Positions 51,057-60,011 of a stretch of 64,000 bases of DNA are shown here, piece after piece. The DNA is taken from the NCBI RefSeq assembly GCF_002979865.1, contig NZ_PCPZ01000002.1, positions 62,001 to 126,000 on the forward strand, written 5' to 3'. Source of the DNA: Arthrobacter sp. MYb214. GTDB taxonomy: Bacteria > Actinomycetota > Actinomycetes > Actinomycetales > Micrococcaceae. Under the pieces are notes generated by a model that had not been told where the DNA came from, made no database searches, and saw nothing but the letters and a program-made list of their open reading frames with translations. A program made the translations under genes and the position numbers. How positions within the stretch are numbered: the first letter of the stretch is position 1; each line of letters starts with the position of its first letter.

Positions 51057-52052
51057 CTAAAGGCTTTGCCGCTGAACCCAGGCCTGGACTTCGGCAAGCA
51101 GTACCTGCTTGGATTCTTCATTCAGGAATGCGGATTCAAAGGAATTCCTTGCCAGCGTAGCCAGCTGCCCGGTGCTGAAGTTGAAGCTTGCCATGAGCGA
51201 GGCAAAATTGGCATCCATGTATCCGCCGAAATAGGCAGGATCATCGGAATGCACCGAAACCTTCAGGCCCTTTTCGAGCATCTGCGGCAACGGATGATCG
51301 GCCATGGTGTCCACCGCACGCAAGCGGATGTTGGATAGCGGGCAGACAGTCAAAGGCATCTGCTCGTCGACCAAGCGCTGAACCAGCGTCGGGTCGTCCA
51401 GGCAACGGATGCCGTGGTCCACGCGCTCAACCTCCAGCAAGTCCAGCGCCTGCCAAATGTAGTCAGCAGGGCCTTCCTCGCCCGCATGGGCAACGACGTG
51501 CAGGCCGTGGGCGCGGGCATAGGCAAAGACTTCCTGGAACAGCTCGGGCGGGAAACCCACCTCCGAGGAATCCAGGCCGATGCCATCGATATCGTGCTTC
51601 TCGGCGACCAGCACCTTCATCAAGTCCATCGCTTCTTCCGCTGGGGCATGGCGCCAGAAGCACGCGATGAGCTTGTGGGAGATCCCCCAGCGTTCTGCGC
51701 CCTCGGCCAGACCGGAACGGATGCCGGCGATGACCTCGCCCAGGCCCAGTCCGCGCTGGATGTGAGCCTGCGGATCGAAGAACAATTCCACATGGCGCAC
51801 GCCGGAGTCATGGGCGCGCTGCAGGTAGGCCACGGTGATTTCGTGGAAGTCTCCAGCGGTGCGCAAGACCGCCATATTCGCATAGAACAGGTCGAGGAAG
51901 GACTGCAGATTGCTGAACTGGTACTTGGCACGCAGCTGGTCAACGGTGGCATAGGGCAGCTCAACACCGTTTTTTGCCGCCAGCGCCATGATCATTTCTG
52001 GCTCCAGCGTTCCCTCAAGGTGGATGTGCAATTCGGCTACAGGCAATTTCAC
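51057..52052 (-). CDS. Adenosine/adenine deaminase family, probably adenine deaminase
   Basis: 331 aa from GTG at 52052 with GGAAGG upstream (a TTG at 52118 would add 22 residues but has no ribosome site). Zinc-dependent deaminase: HIHLEGT (metal His pair), HAGEEG (His-Glu), SNIRL, and HSDDPAYFGGY. The last motif is the type found in adenine deaminases (Aah1-like) rather than adenosine deaminases, which keep T/ND at that site. It would convert adenine to hypoxanthine in purine salvage. Regulation is unrelated to the pxp genes as far as seen. Confidence 0.85.
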   Translation of the reverse strand: MKLPVAELHIHLEGTLEPEMIMALAAKNGVELPYATVDQLRAKYQFSNLQSFLDLFYANMAVLRTAGDFHEITVAYLQRAHDSGVRHVELFFDPQAHIQRGLGLGEVIAGIRSGLAEGAERWGISHKLIACFWRHAPAEEAMDLMKVLVAEKHDIDGIGLDSSEVGFPPELFQEVFAYARAHGLHVVAHAGEEGPADYIWQALDLLEVERVDHGIRCLDDPTLVQRLVDEQMPLTVCPLSNIRLRAVDTMADHPLPQMLEKGLKVSVHSDDPAYFGGYMDANFASLMASFNFSTGQLATLARNSFESAFLNEESKQVLLAEVQAWVQRQSL

Positions 52053-52117
52053 GGGTGGTGCGACCTTCCAAGCAGGGGACGAGGGCCTAGGCCGTGATGA
52101 AACGGCGGTGGCGTGCA

Positions 52118-52135
52118 ATGGTTTCGTTAAACCAT
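52118..52135. promoter_or_regulatory. Palindrome ATGGTTT-CGTT-AAACCAT
   Basis: Perfect 7-bp arms with a 4-nt gap, 66 nt upstream of the proposed adenine deaminase start on the minus strand. Likely operator or part of the promoter. Confidence 0.45.
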
Positions 52136-52447
52136 ACGTTGGCTATCTATGTGCTTGCTTGGTTTGTCCGTGCGTCGAGGAAACCCGCAGGGCGCTGGGC
52201 TTGCGGCTGTCCGCACCGGCAGGCAGGCGGCGGCGATAGCATCAAGGATCCGGAAAAACCGGTGATCGCAGTGGAAATTCCGCGGGGCAAACCCGGATTC
52301 GGCGTCTGGGGCATCCGTGGAAAACGAGGGTGCACAACCCGATGAGGCAAGCGCTGGAGGCTGGCATTTGCCGCAGAGCAGTGAGGAATGCACGGCGCGG
52401 ATGAGATGGAAATCGCAAGCGGCATGGGCCAAGGCCCTGCTCCATGC
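52136..52447. other. Intergenic region without supported genes
   Basis: About 310 nt between the gntR stop and the adenine deaminase promoter. Frames are open on several phases but have no ribosome site or recognisable motif. I see no transfer RNA or repeat. Confidence 0.45.
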
Positions 52448-53122
52448 CTACTCCGGGCGTTGGGCGATGTGGCTGAGCAATTCAGCTTCAGCGGTGTCGA
52501 GATAGCCGCGCAGGGTCTGGGCGGCTTCCAGGCGCTTTCCGGCGCGGAGCATGGCCAGCAGATTCGCATTGCGTTCTACGTAGTGCGAATGGAAATCCGG
52601 GGCGTCGCTCATGGCGTGGAAGACCAGGCGCATACGAGCCAGCACGCGGCTCATCAGCTCCTGGAGCAGTTCGCTATCGGAGGAGGCCACCAGCTGCTTG
52701 TGGAAAGCCTGATTGGCATTGGCCATCCGCGGCACGTCGCCGGCAGCCAGACCTGTGCGAGCCTCCTCGATGATTTTGCCCAACCGGTCCAGATCAATGT
52801 CTTGGCCCCATGCCAGGCATGCAGGCTCGACCGTGCGGCGCACCGCATAGATTTCCCGCACATCATCAGCATCCGGAGAAGCCACGAAAACACCCCGGTT
52901 GGGGATCCGGGTGATGATCAGCTCGCTATTGAGCAAGGTGAAGCTCTCGCGCAAGGTATTGCGCGAGAGCCCCAACGATTCAGCCAGGGTCTGTTCGGAA
53001 AGCTTGTCACCGGGCAATAGCTCGCCTTCGGCAATGCGGCGGCGCAGCTCATTGGCAGCCCAGAGCCCGCTGTGCGCGTGAGGGGCCTTGGCTGGATGCG
53101 AGGTGCTGCTGGTGGCTTTCAT
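52448..53122 (-). CDS. GntR family regulator, FadR/FCD subfamily
   Basis: 224 aa. N-terminal winged helix: AANELRRRIAEGELLPGDKLSEQTLAESLGLSRNTLRESFTLLNSELI with the recognition helix SLGLSRNTLRE; the all-helical FCD domain follows (ANQAFHKQLVASS, FHSHYVERNANLLAMLRAG), which in relatives binds small acids, often with metal. It is the last gene after accC-type (52 nt gap). The -10 box TAAATT at 53129-53134, 6 nt before the ATG, suggests an extra leaderless promoter. Best candidate to bind the TTGTTSAACAA sites before both pxpA and the Nramp-like gene. Confidence 0.9.
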   Translation of the reverse strand: MKATSSTSHPAKAPHAHSGLWAANELRRRIAEGELLPGDKLSEQTLAESLGLSRNTLRESFTLLNSELIITRIPNRGVFVASPDADDVREIYAVRRTVEPACLAWGQDIDLDRLGKIIEEARTGLAAGDVPRMANANQAFHKQLVASSDSELLQELMSRVLARMRLVFHAMSDAPDFHSHYVERNANLLAMLRAGKRLEAAQTLRGYLDTAEAELLSHIAQRPE

Positions 53123-53128
53123 GCTTCC

Positions 53129-53134
53129 AATTTA
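53129..53134 (-). promoter_or_regulatory. Leaderless -10 of gntR
   Basis: Minus-strand TAAATT, 6 nt before the ATG at 53122. A GGAAG lies inside the 6-nt gap, too close for a normal ribosome site. Confidence 0.4.
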
Positions 53135-53174
53135 TCCCAACTGGCTTGCGGGTACGGACTTCATGGCCTGGACG

Positions 53175-54914
53175 CTAGCCGATGGTGCCCAAGGTGTCGC
53201 CGCGGCGTACGGCTGACCCTGCGCTCAAGTCCGCTGCACGGAAGATGCCATCACGGTGCGCGGTGATGGTGGATTCCATCTTCATCGCCTCGACGATGGC
53301 AATGCTCTGCCCTTCGGCGACTGCACTGCCATCTTCTGCAGCGAAGCGGACGAGGTTCCCGTCCATGGTGCTGGGTACCGCGGCGGCATCGACCTCGCCG
53401 GCAGCATCATCCTGGGTGGCGGCGGCGGTGCCGGCTCCGGGGGTATTGCGCAACGCGTTGGTCAGTGCAGCGGGAAGACCCAGCTGGACGGCCTTGCCAT
53501 CGAGCTCTATGGTGATGGTTTCACGGCTGGTATCGCGCTGGTCCAGATCCATCTCGTCGCTGGCCTCCACCTCGTTGAGGAACTCGTCCTCGATCCATGT
53601 GGTGTAGACGCCCAGGGATTCGCCGTTGAACGCTTCGTGCTCGATGACGGCGCGGTGGAATGGCAGGACCGTAGGTACACCGGCAATGCTGATTTCTTCC
53701 AGCGCCAGGCGGGCACGGCGCAACGCCTGGTTCCGGTCGGCACCGCGCACAATCAGCTTGGCAATCATCGAGTCGTAGAACGGCGGAATGACCGAGCCGC
53801 TACGGACCCCTGAGTCCACGCGCACGCCGGCGCCGGTTGGCGCTTCGAACCGCTCCACGGTGCCGGGCGCAGGCAGGAAGCCGCGAGCCGGATCCTCGGC
53901 ATTGATGCGGAATTCGATGGCATGGCCGGTAGGCTGCGGGTCCTCGGTAATGGACAACGGCAGGCCATCGGCAATGCGGAACTGCTCGGCCACCAGATCG
54001 ACGCCGGAAGTCTCCTCGGTGATCGGGTGCTCCACCTGCAAACGGGTATTGACTTCCAAGAAGGAGATCAACCCGTCCTGGGCCACCAGGTATTCCACGG
54101 TGCCGGCCCCGACATATCCGGCTTCCTTGCAGATCGCCTTCGCGGACTCGTGGATCCTGGTCCGCTGCTCATCGGTCAAGAACGGGGCAGGCGCCTCTTC
54201 CACCAGCTTCTGGTGGCGGCGCTGCAAGGAGCAGTCGCGGGTGCCGACGACCACCACATTGCCGTGGGTATCGGCCAGCACCTGGGCCTCGACGTGGCGC
54301 GGCTTGGCCAGGAAACGTTCCACGAAGCACTCGCCACGGCCAAAGGCCACGGTGGCCTCGCGGGTGGCGGACTCGAAAGCATCGGAGATCTCATCGAGCG
54401 AGTAGGCGATCTTGATGCCGCGGCCACCGCCGCCGAAGGCCGCCTTGATGGCGACCGGCACGCCGTACTCTTCAGCGAAGGCCCGCACCTCGCCGGCGTC
54501 CGCTGCCGGGCCGTCGGTGCCCGGGGCCAGCGGCGCACCTGCGCGCACCGCGATCTGCCGGGCCGTGACCTTGTTGCCCAGTGCTTCGATGGCCGCGGGA
54601 GGCGGACCAATCCAGCTCATGCCGGCTTCGATGACGGCGGTGGCGAAGTTCGCGTTCTCCGAGAGGAAACCGTAGCCGGGGTGCACCGCATCGGCGCCGC
54701 AGCGCTTGGCAATCTCGATGATCTTCTCGATATCCAGGTAGGTGTCCGCACCGGTGGAACCGTGCAGCGGGTACGCTTCATCTGCGCGGCGCACGTGCAG
54801 GGCGTCGGCATCCGGGTCCGAGTAGATGGCTACCGACGAAATATTTGCGTCGGTGGCCGCCCGGGCAATGCGGACCGCGATTTCGCCTCGGTTGGCGATG
54901 AGAACTTTTTTCAT
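53175..54914 (-). CDS. Biotin carboxylase fused to biotin carboxyl carrier domain
   Basis: 579 aa. Residues 1-445 are a biotin carboxylase: [29 protein letters not shown], the Gly-rich [31 protein letters not shown] and RINAEDP. Residues 510-579 are a BCCP domain whose biotinyl Lys is in VEAMKMES. It uses ATP and bicarbonate to form carboxybiotin. No AccD/PccB-type carboxyltransferase is present; the neighbour PxpBC belongs to the fold class of biotin-dependent carboxyltransferase/allophanate hydrolase proteins, and lies 9 nt upstream. It is probably dedicated to that enzyme, not to fatty acid synthesis. Confidence 0.92.
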   Translation of the reverse strand: MKKVLIANRGEIAVRIARAATDANISSVAIYSDPDADALHVRRADEAYPLHGSTGADTYLDIEKIIEIAKRCGADAVHPGYGFLSENANFATAVIEAGMSWIGPPPAAIEALGNKVTARQIAVRAGAPLAPGTDGPAADAGEVRAFAEEYGVPVAIKAAFGGGGRGIKIAYSLDEISDAFESATREATVAFGRGECFVERFLAKPRHVEAQVLADTHGNVVVVGTRDCSLQRRHQKLVEEAPAPFLTDEQRTRIHESAKAICKEAGYVGAGTVEYLVAQDGLISFLEVNTRLQVEHPITEETSGVDLVAEQFRIADGLPLSITEDPQPTGHAIEFRINAEDPARGFLPAPGTVERFEAPTGAGVRVDSGVRSGSVIPPFYDSMIAKLIVRGADRNQALRRARLALEEISIAGVPTVLPFHRAVIEHEAFNGESLGVYTTWIEDEFLNEVEASDEMDLDQRDTSRETITIELDGKAVQLGLPAALTNALRNTPGAGTAAATQDDAAGEVDAAAVPSTMDGNLVRFAAEDGSAVAEGQSIAIVEAMKMESTITAHRDGIFRAADLSAGSAVRRGDTLGTIG

Positions 54915-54923
54915 GGCAATTCC

Positions 54924-56528
54924 TTAGGCGTCTGATGCCGCGTGGCTGGCAGCGGGATGGAGTTCGAATCGAATTCTGCTTCCGGGCGGAAGCTGCGCGG
55001 CTGCGCTGAGATCTTCGGCAATGACGGTGGCGATCACCGGATAGCCGCCGGTGACCGGGTGATCTGCGAGGAACAGCACCGGCAGGCCGGAGGGCGGCAC
55101 CTGCAAGGATCCGCGGGCTACGCCTTCACTGGCCAGTTCCCCGGAGCGGACGCGCTGCAGCGGCTGCTGCCCGGTATCCAGGCGTACACCCACGCGGTTG
55201 GATTCGCTGGTGACATCCCAAATCTGGGCGGCGAGCTGGTCCAGGCCCGCCTGGCCAAACCAATCGGCACGCGGACCGGGCATGGCGCGCAGCGTGTACA
55301 CGCCGTTATCGTCTGGGACCGGCAGGGTGCTCGGTTCGCTGTTGCCAACGATGTGGCCCAGATACGGGCGGTTCACCGGCAGCAAGCCACCGGCTTGCAA
55401 AGGCTGGGGACCGACTCCGGAAAGGGTGTCGGTAGACAGCGAGCCGAGGACCGGTTCCTGCTCGATGGTGCCGCGCACCGCAAGGTAGCTGCGCAGCCCG
55501 CGGCCGGCGGGTTCAACCTCCAGGCGCTCGCCGTGCAGCAGCGCGAACGGTGCATTGGCCGCGGCCTGGCGCGGGGTGCGGACCTGGTCGTCTTCGGCCG
55601 GGGTGATCCAGAGTTCTGCTTCGGCGCCGGTGAGCGCCAGCACTTGGTCTTGCTCGGCTTCAACGGTGATGCGGCTGCCGAGGTTCTCGATCACGGCTTG
55701 GCCTGGTTGGTTGCCCACCAGGCGGTTGGCCTGGTGGAAGGCGGCCGGGTCTGCGGCTCCTGCGACGCCAACTCCGAGGTTGCCATAGCCGATGCGTCCG
55801 GCATCCTGGAGCAGGGACTGCAGGCCGGCGTCGATGATTCTCAGGCCACCGGCAAGTGCCTGCCCTGATGCTTCGTCTTGTGCGGCGGGTGCCTGGCTCA
55901 CCGATATTTTCCGGGTGGCCCGGACGAACTGCACGGTATCCTGCGGCCGGATCAATGCAGGATTTTCGCGCTGCAAATCCCACATTTGCAGATCGGTATG
56001 TCCAATCAGCTGCCAGCCTCCGGGGGATTGGCGCGGATAGACGGCCGAGTACTCACCGGCGAGCGCCACCGCTCCGGCGGGCACCTTGGTGCGCGGGGAG
56101 TCTCTGCGCGGGACATGCAAGTCCTGGTTTTCGCCGAGCAGATAGGCGAAGCCGGGAGCGAATCCGCCAAATACTGCACGCCACCTCTGGCTGGTGTGCG
56201 CATTGATCACAGCTTCGGTGCTCAGCCCGGTCAGCCCGGCCACGGCGGCGAGGTCTTCGCCATCGTAATTCACTGGTACTTCAACCAGCTTGCCCGCAGC
56301 GTGGAGTGCATAAGCTACTTCAAGTTCTGGCAGTGCTGCCATGGCCCGTTCGGCGCTCTGCGCGGAATCGAATTTCAGCAGTACCGTTTGCGCGGCGGCC
56401 AAGAGGTCGCGCTGTCCGGACAGGGGAGAGGTTTCCAAGGCGGCGTTGAGCGCCAAGACAGCATCGAGCGAGTCCAGGTCGATAAGCAGATCATGGGAAC
56501 CTGCCCGGTGAATGGCGCGGATGCTCAC
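54924..56528 (-). CDS. PxpB-PxpC fusion (KipI-KipA; 5-oxoprolinase subunits B and C)
   Basis: 534 aa, fusing two proteins that are separate in E. coli. PxpB/KipI part (about 1-210): [41 protein letters not shown] split around the conserved [10 protein letters not shown], and [10 protein letters not shown]. PxpC/KipA part (about 225-534): [42 protein letters not shown] and [11 protein letters not shown]. With PxpA they hydrolyse 5-oxoproline to glutamate using ATP. Starts 4 nt inside pxpA (translational coupling). The same domains occur in urea carboxylase, supporting a link to the biotin carboxylase gene downstream. Confidence 0.92.
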   Translation of the reverse strand: MSIRAIHRAGSHDLLIDLDSLDAVLALNAALETSPLSGQRDLLAAAQTVLLKFDSAQSAERAMAALPELEVAYALHAAGKLVEVPVNYDGEDLAAVAGLTGLSTEAVINAHTSQRWRAVFGGFAPGFAYLLGENQDLHVPRRDSPRTKVPAGAVALAGEYSAVYPRQSPGGWQLIGHTDLQMWDLQRENPALIRPQDTVQFVRATRKISVSQAPAAQDEASGQALAGGLRIIDAGLQSLLQDAGRIGYGNLGVGVAGAADPAAFHQANRLVGNQPGQAVIENLGSRITVEAEQDQVLALTGAEAELWITPAEDDQVRTPRQAAANAPFALLHGERLEVEPAGRGLRSYLAVRGTIEQEPVLGSLSTDTLSGVGPQPLQAGGLLPVNRPYLGHIVGNSEPSTLPVPDDNGVYTLRAMPGPRADWFGQAGLDQLAAQIWDVTSESNRVGVRLDTGQQPLQRVRSGELASEGVARGSLQVPPSGLPVLFLADHPVTGGYPVIATVIAEDLSAAAQLPPGSRIRFELHPAASHAASDA

Positions 56529-57283
56529 GCGAAGCTCCGGATCTGCACGCCGGCATGTTCCAGTCCTGCGCGCACGGCGCTGGCCATGGCCACTGCACCG
56601 GCAGTATCCCCGTGCAGGCAGATGCTCTCGGCTTCCATCTTGATGGTGCTGCCGTCCACGGCAACAATGGTGCCTTCGGTGGCCAGGCGGACCATGTTCT
56701 CGGTGACCTGCGCGGGGTCGTGCAATACGGCGTTGGATTCGCGGCGGGAGACCAGGGTGCCCTCGGGGGTGTAGTTGCGGTCGGCGAAGGCTTCTGCGAC
56801 GCCGCGCAGGCCAGCGGCTTCGGCCTTTTGCAGGGCGAGAGAACCTGGCAGCAGCAGGACCGGCAGGTCGGTGCCGAAGGCCTTGATGGCATCGATGACG
56901 GACTGGGCATGCACCTGGTGGTGCACGATGGTGTTGTACAGGGCGCCGTGCGGCTTGACGTACTTGATTTCGCTGCCTGCGGCGCGTGCCAGGGCTTGCA
57001 GGGCTCCAAGCTGGTAGAGGACGTCATCGGCCAATTCGGTGGCCGAGCAGTCCAGGAAGCGGCGGCCGAAACCGGCCAGGTCGCGGTAGCCCACATGGGC
57101 TCCGATGGTGACGTTGGCGCTGACCGCATCGCGGCAGGTCTGGGCGATGGTGCTGGGGTCTCCAGCGTGGAACCCGCAAGCTACATTGGCCGAAGACACG
57201 GAGGTGAAGATGGCGGCGTCGTCGCCCATCGTCCAGTTGCCGAACGACTCGCCTACGTCTGAATTCAGGTCTATGTATGGCAT
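56525..57283 (-). CDS. pxpA: 5-oxoprolinase subunit A (LamB/YcsF family)
   Basis: 252 aa from ATG at 57283 (GGGGA at 6-nt spacing); the frame continues to 57406 but those residues do not fit the family. PxpA opens the ring of 5-oxoproline together with PxpB/C. Motifs: [56 protein letters not shown] and [14 protein letters not shown]. First gene of the operon pxpA-pxpBC-biotin carboxylase-gntR. An operator copy lies 56 nt before the start. Confidence 0.95.
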   Translation of the reverse strand: MPYIDLNSDVGESFGNWTMGDDAAIFTSVSSANVACGFHAGDPSTIAQTCRDAVSANVTIGAHVGYRDLAGFGRRFLDCSATELADDVLYQLGALQALARAAGSEIKYVKPHGALYNTIVHHQVHAQSVIDAIKAFGTDLPVLLLPGSLALQKAEAAGLRGVAEAFADRNYTPEGTLVSRRESNAVLHDPAQVTENMVRLATEGTIVAVDGSTIKMEAESICLHGDTAGAVAMASAVRAGLEHAGVQIRSFA

Positions 57284-57338
57284 TGTGATCCCCGTCTCGT
57301 GAAAACCTCTTGGTAAAAGAATGCCCCACTTTCGGTAA

Positions 57339-57349
57339 TTGTTCAACAA
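57339..57349. promoter_or_regulatory. GntR operator copy 3 (TTGTTCAACAA)
   Basis: Identical to copy 2 at 48821 and reverse complement of copy 1 at 48797. It lies 56-66 nt before pxpA on the minus strand, between the pxpA start and the terminator of the small upstream gene. Confidence 0.65.
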
Positions 57350-57445
57350 TCTTGGCAGGGTTTTTGAGCATCGCTTCCCGGAGTTCCGCTGGAGTGGTGC
57401 TCCCATCTGTCATCTGATCAGGCATTTTGCACGTGGAATAGCAAA

Positions 57446-57485
57446 GCCCGAGGCCAGGAATCCTTGCGGAATCCTGGCCTCGGGC
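57446..57485 (-). terminator. Terminator of the 49-aa gene
   Basis: 18-bp stem (57446-57463 with 57468-57485) with one A-A mismatch and a TTGC loop; on the minus strand it ends GGGCTTTGC. It isolates the pxpA promoter from upstream transcription. Confidence 0.8.
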
Positions 57486-57508
57486 AGGTCTTGTGGCTGG
57501 CGGTGCGG

Positions 57509-57658
57509 CTACTGGCCTTCTTCGCCGTCGGAATCTTCATGCCCGAACGGAATAGGCGCGTTCTGGGCCGCATCCGGATCAGGGACAGTAGTGTTCTTGC
57601 CCTCCGGGTCCGGAGTCTGAGCTGGACCTGTGGTTTCGTCGTGGTTTTCGGTTCCCAT
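57509..57658 (-). CDS. Small acidic hypothetical protein, 49 aa
   Basis: ATG at 57658 is preceded by AAGGGA at 7-nt spacing, and the stop is followed 24 nt later by a strong hairpin, so this looks like a complete small transcription unit. The peptide begins MGTENHDETTGPAQTPDPEG and ends FGHEDSDGEEGQ: rich in Asp, Glu, Pro, Gln and Thr, without hydrophobic stretch, cysteines or obvious motif, and probably disordered. I do not recognise a family. It may be a stress-related or protein-interacting peptide; expression has to be shown. Confidence 0.6.
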   Translation of the reverse strand: MGTENHDETTGPAQTPDPEGKNTTVPDPDAAQNAPIPFGHEDSDGEEGQ

Positions 57659-57823
57659 GGTTATTTCCCTTCATCCGTGCCTTGCTTGATTGCCAGCTAT
57701 CGGGTGCTGGTTCACATAGCCTAGCCGTGAATCGTGGCGAAAAGCGGTGCGATCAGGGAATTACCATGTTCGCCCGCCGTGGAATCCCGGCACGCCGGCG
57801 ATCCCCGTGGCCTTGCCCGGCCG

Positions 57824-59509
57824 CTAGGACAGTCCGATGGCGTTGCCGTGCTCGTCGACATCCATGTGCAGGGCCGCTGGCACCCTCGGAAGTCCCGGCA
57901 TCGTGGTGAGCGCCCCGGTGATGGCCACGATGAATCCGGCACCGGTCTTGGGGATCAGCTCGCGGACCTGCACAGTGAAGCCGCTGGCGGCGCCTAGCAG
58001 CTGCGGGTCATCGGAGAAGGAGTACTGGGTTTTGGCGATGCAGACCGGCAGGTGCGACCAGCCATTGTCGTGGATCTGCTGGAGCATCCTCCGGGCCTTG
58101 GGGGAGTACTCGACGCCTTCGCCCCCGTAGACGCCGCGCACCAGGGCCAGGATCTTGTCCTCGACCGGCTGCTGCAGCTCGTACAGCGGGGCAAAATTGC
58201 CCGGTTCCCCGATAGTCCGCAGCACCATGGCGGCCAGCTCGTCTGCTCCGGAGCCGCCTTGGCCCCAGACATCGGCGATGGCGCAGGCAATGCCCTGCTG
58301 TTTTGCCCAGCCGGTGACCGCTTCCAGCTCGGCGTCGGTATCCGTGGTGAAGCGGTTGATGCCGATCACTGGCTGGATGCCGAACTTCGAGACGATCGAG
58401 GCGTGGCGTTCCAGGTTCGGCAGCCCGGCCCGCACGGCCTCGACGTTTTCTTCCCCCAGCTCCTCCTTGGGCACCGAACCATGCATCTTCAGTGCGCGGA
58501 CGGTGGCGACAATGACCACCGTGTCCGGCGGGCACCCGGCGTAGCGGGCCTTGATGTCCATGAATTTCTCGGCGCCCAGATCGGTGCCGAAGCCGGCTTC
58601 GGTCACCACCACGTCGGCCAGTGCGCGGGCGGTGTTGGTGGCGATGGCCGAGTTGCAGCCATGGGCGATGTTGGCAAAAGGCCCGCCGTGGATGAGCGCG
58701 GGAGTGCCCCCGATGCTCTGCACCAGGTTGGGCTTGATGGCTTCCTTGAGCAGCAGCGCCATCGCACCCGCCGCGCCCAGGTCATCGGCGGTGACCGGGG
58801 TCTTGGCGTAGGTGTATCCGACGGTGATCCTGCCCAACCGGGCGCGCAGGTCCGCCAGCCCGGTGGCCAGGCAGAAAACAGCCATGACTTCGGAGGCGGC
58901 GGTGATTTCGAAGCCAGTTTCGCGCGGCACCCCGTTGGCGGTACCGCCCAGGCCGATCACCACGTGGCGCAATGCGCGGTCGTTCATGTCCAGCACCCGC
59001 TTGAAGGTGATGGATCGCGGGTCGATGCCCAGCTCGTTGCCCTGCTGCAGGTGGTTGTCGAGCATGGCCATGAGAAGGTTGTTCGCGCTGGTGATGGCGT
59101 GGAAATCCCCGGTGAAATGCAGATTGATCTCGTCCATGGGCAGCACCTGGGATTGGCCTCCGCCGGTGGCTCCGCCCTTCATCCCGAAGCTCGGGCCGAC
59201 TGAGGGCTCGCGCAGCGCGATGATGGTCTTGGTCCCGGTGGCAGCCAGCGCGTCGCCCAGGCCCACCACCATGGTGGATTTGCCTTCCCCTGCCGGCGTC
59301 GGGGACATGCCGCTGACCAGGACGACTTTTCCGGGCCGGCTTCCGTTGGCCGGCAGCAGGGCAGGATCAATTTTGGCCTTGTACTTGCCGTAGGGCTCCA
59401 GCGCGTCCTGCGGGATTCCGGCCGCCTCGGCAATCCGGGAGATCGGCCTGAGCACTGCCCGCGAGGCAATGGCCAGATCGCTCATATCGGTTTCCGGCAA
59501 TGCTGCCAT
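57824..59509 (-). CDS. fhs: Formate-tetrahydrofolate ligase
   Basis: 561 aa, full length. Makes 10-formyl-THF from formate, THF and ATP. Motifs: GKYKAKIDPALL, P-loop SPTPAGEGKSTMVVGLGDAL (about residues 70-89), REPSVGPSFGMKGGATGGG, FTGDFHAITSANNLL, and ALIHGGPFANIAHGCNS. ATG at 59509 has GGGGA at 6-nt spacing (ATG 59485 is an alternative). Supplies formyl groups to PurN and PurH, encoded in the same window, or uses formate from other reactions. Monocistronic. Confidence 0.97.
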   Translation of the reverse strand: MAALPETDMSDLAIASRAVLRPISRIAEAAGIPQDALEPYGKYKAKIDPALLPANGSRPGKVVLVSGMSPTPAGEGKSTMVVGLGDALAATGTKTIIALREPSVGPSFGMKGGATGGGQSQVLPMDEINLHFTGDFHAITSANNLLMAMLDNHLQQGNELGIDPRSITFKRVLDMNDRALRHVVIGLGGTANGVPRETGFEITAASEVMAVFCLATGLADLRARLGRITVGYTYAKTPVTADDLGAAGAMALLLKEAIKPNLVQSIGGTPALIHGGPFANIAHGCNSAIATNTARALADVVVTEAGFGTDLGAEKFMDIKARYAGCPPDTVVIVATVRALKMHGSVPKEELGEENVEAVRAGLPNLERHASIVSKFGIQPVIGINRFTTDTDAELEAVTGWAKQQGIACAIADVWGQGGSGADELAAMVLRTIGEPGNFAPLYELQQPVEDKILALVRGVYGGEGVEYSPKARRMLQQIHDNGWSHLPVCIAKTQYSFSDDPQLLGAASGFTVQVRELIPKTGAGFIVAITGALTTMPGLPRVPAALHMDVDEHGNAIGLS

Positions 59510-59870
59510 GTTGTGTCCCCTGTCTGGCTGCCCGGTGACCCGGGGGTGAGGAAGACCAAGGCTTCTGGTTTTCCCTGATTGGCCTTCAAGCTATCACCTT
59601 GCAGGCAAGGCGAGAAGGCCGTGATGGGCAGAACGTGGGTCGGTTCTCGGCCCGGTCCGAGGGCCGGACAAGGGGTAATGGCACCCTAAAACCAACTTCT
59701 CAAGAATTTAGTTGCGCCCAAGCCGCGGTCGCTGCTTGAAGATCGCGAACCAGGCGGTTTCGTGGCCAGCCTCGCGTTGGGGGAACTTATGAGGTCGCCG
59801 TAGCCATGCAACTGCCCAGAACCCAACGGACAAGGAAGCGGCCGACAGCCCGGGGTGCCTCCAAGGACAA
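59510..59870. other. Intergenic region, no supported gene
   Basis: About 360 nt between fhs and the terminator of the DHA2 exporter. The fhs promoter should lie in the first 100 nt. A 62-aa minus-strand frame (59708-59896) begins inside the terminator hairpin and lacks a ribosome site, so I do not call it. Confidence 0.5.
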
Positions 59871-59874
59871 ATGA

Positions 59875-59918
59875 AGCCCGAGCGGAGGAATTCCACCAGG
59901 AATTCCTCCGCTCGGGCT
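59875..59918. terminator. Strong hairpin terminator
   Basis: Perfect 20-bp stem (59875-59894 with 59899-59918), ACCA loop. It lies about 95 nt after the DHA2 transporter stop on the minus strand. Confidence 0.8.
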
Positions 59919-60011
59919 GAACACTATATTTATCCGGGACGCCTGCCGCTTTCCCGGAGGTCAGCGTCTGCGCATCCAGGCCTTGAGGGCCAGCAACGCC
60001 GAAGTGGCGCC

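Noticed and set aside
53175-54914. Housekeeping acetyl-CoA carboxylase alpha subunit
   Set aside because: Domain content would fit, but it sits inside the pxp operon with its own regulator and without an acyl-CoA carboxyltransferase.
58052-59203. 383-aa plus-strand frame
   Set aside because: Antisense to formate-THF ligase.
59708-59896. 62-aa minus-strand ORF after the DHA2 gene
   Set aside because: It starts inside a terminator hairpin, has no ribosome site and no recognisable motif.
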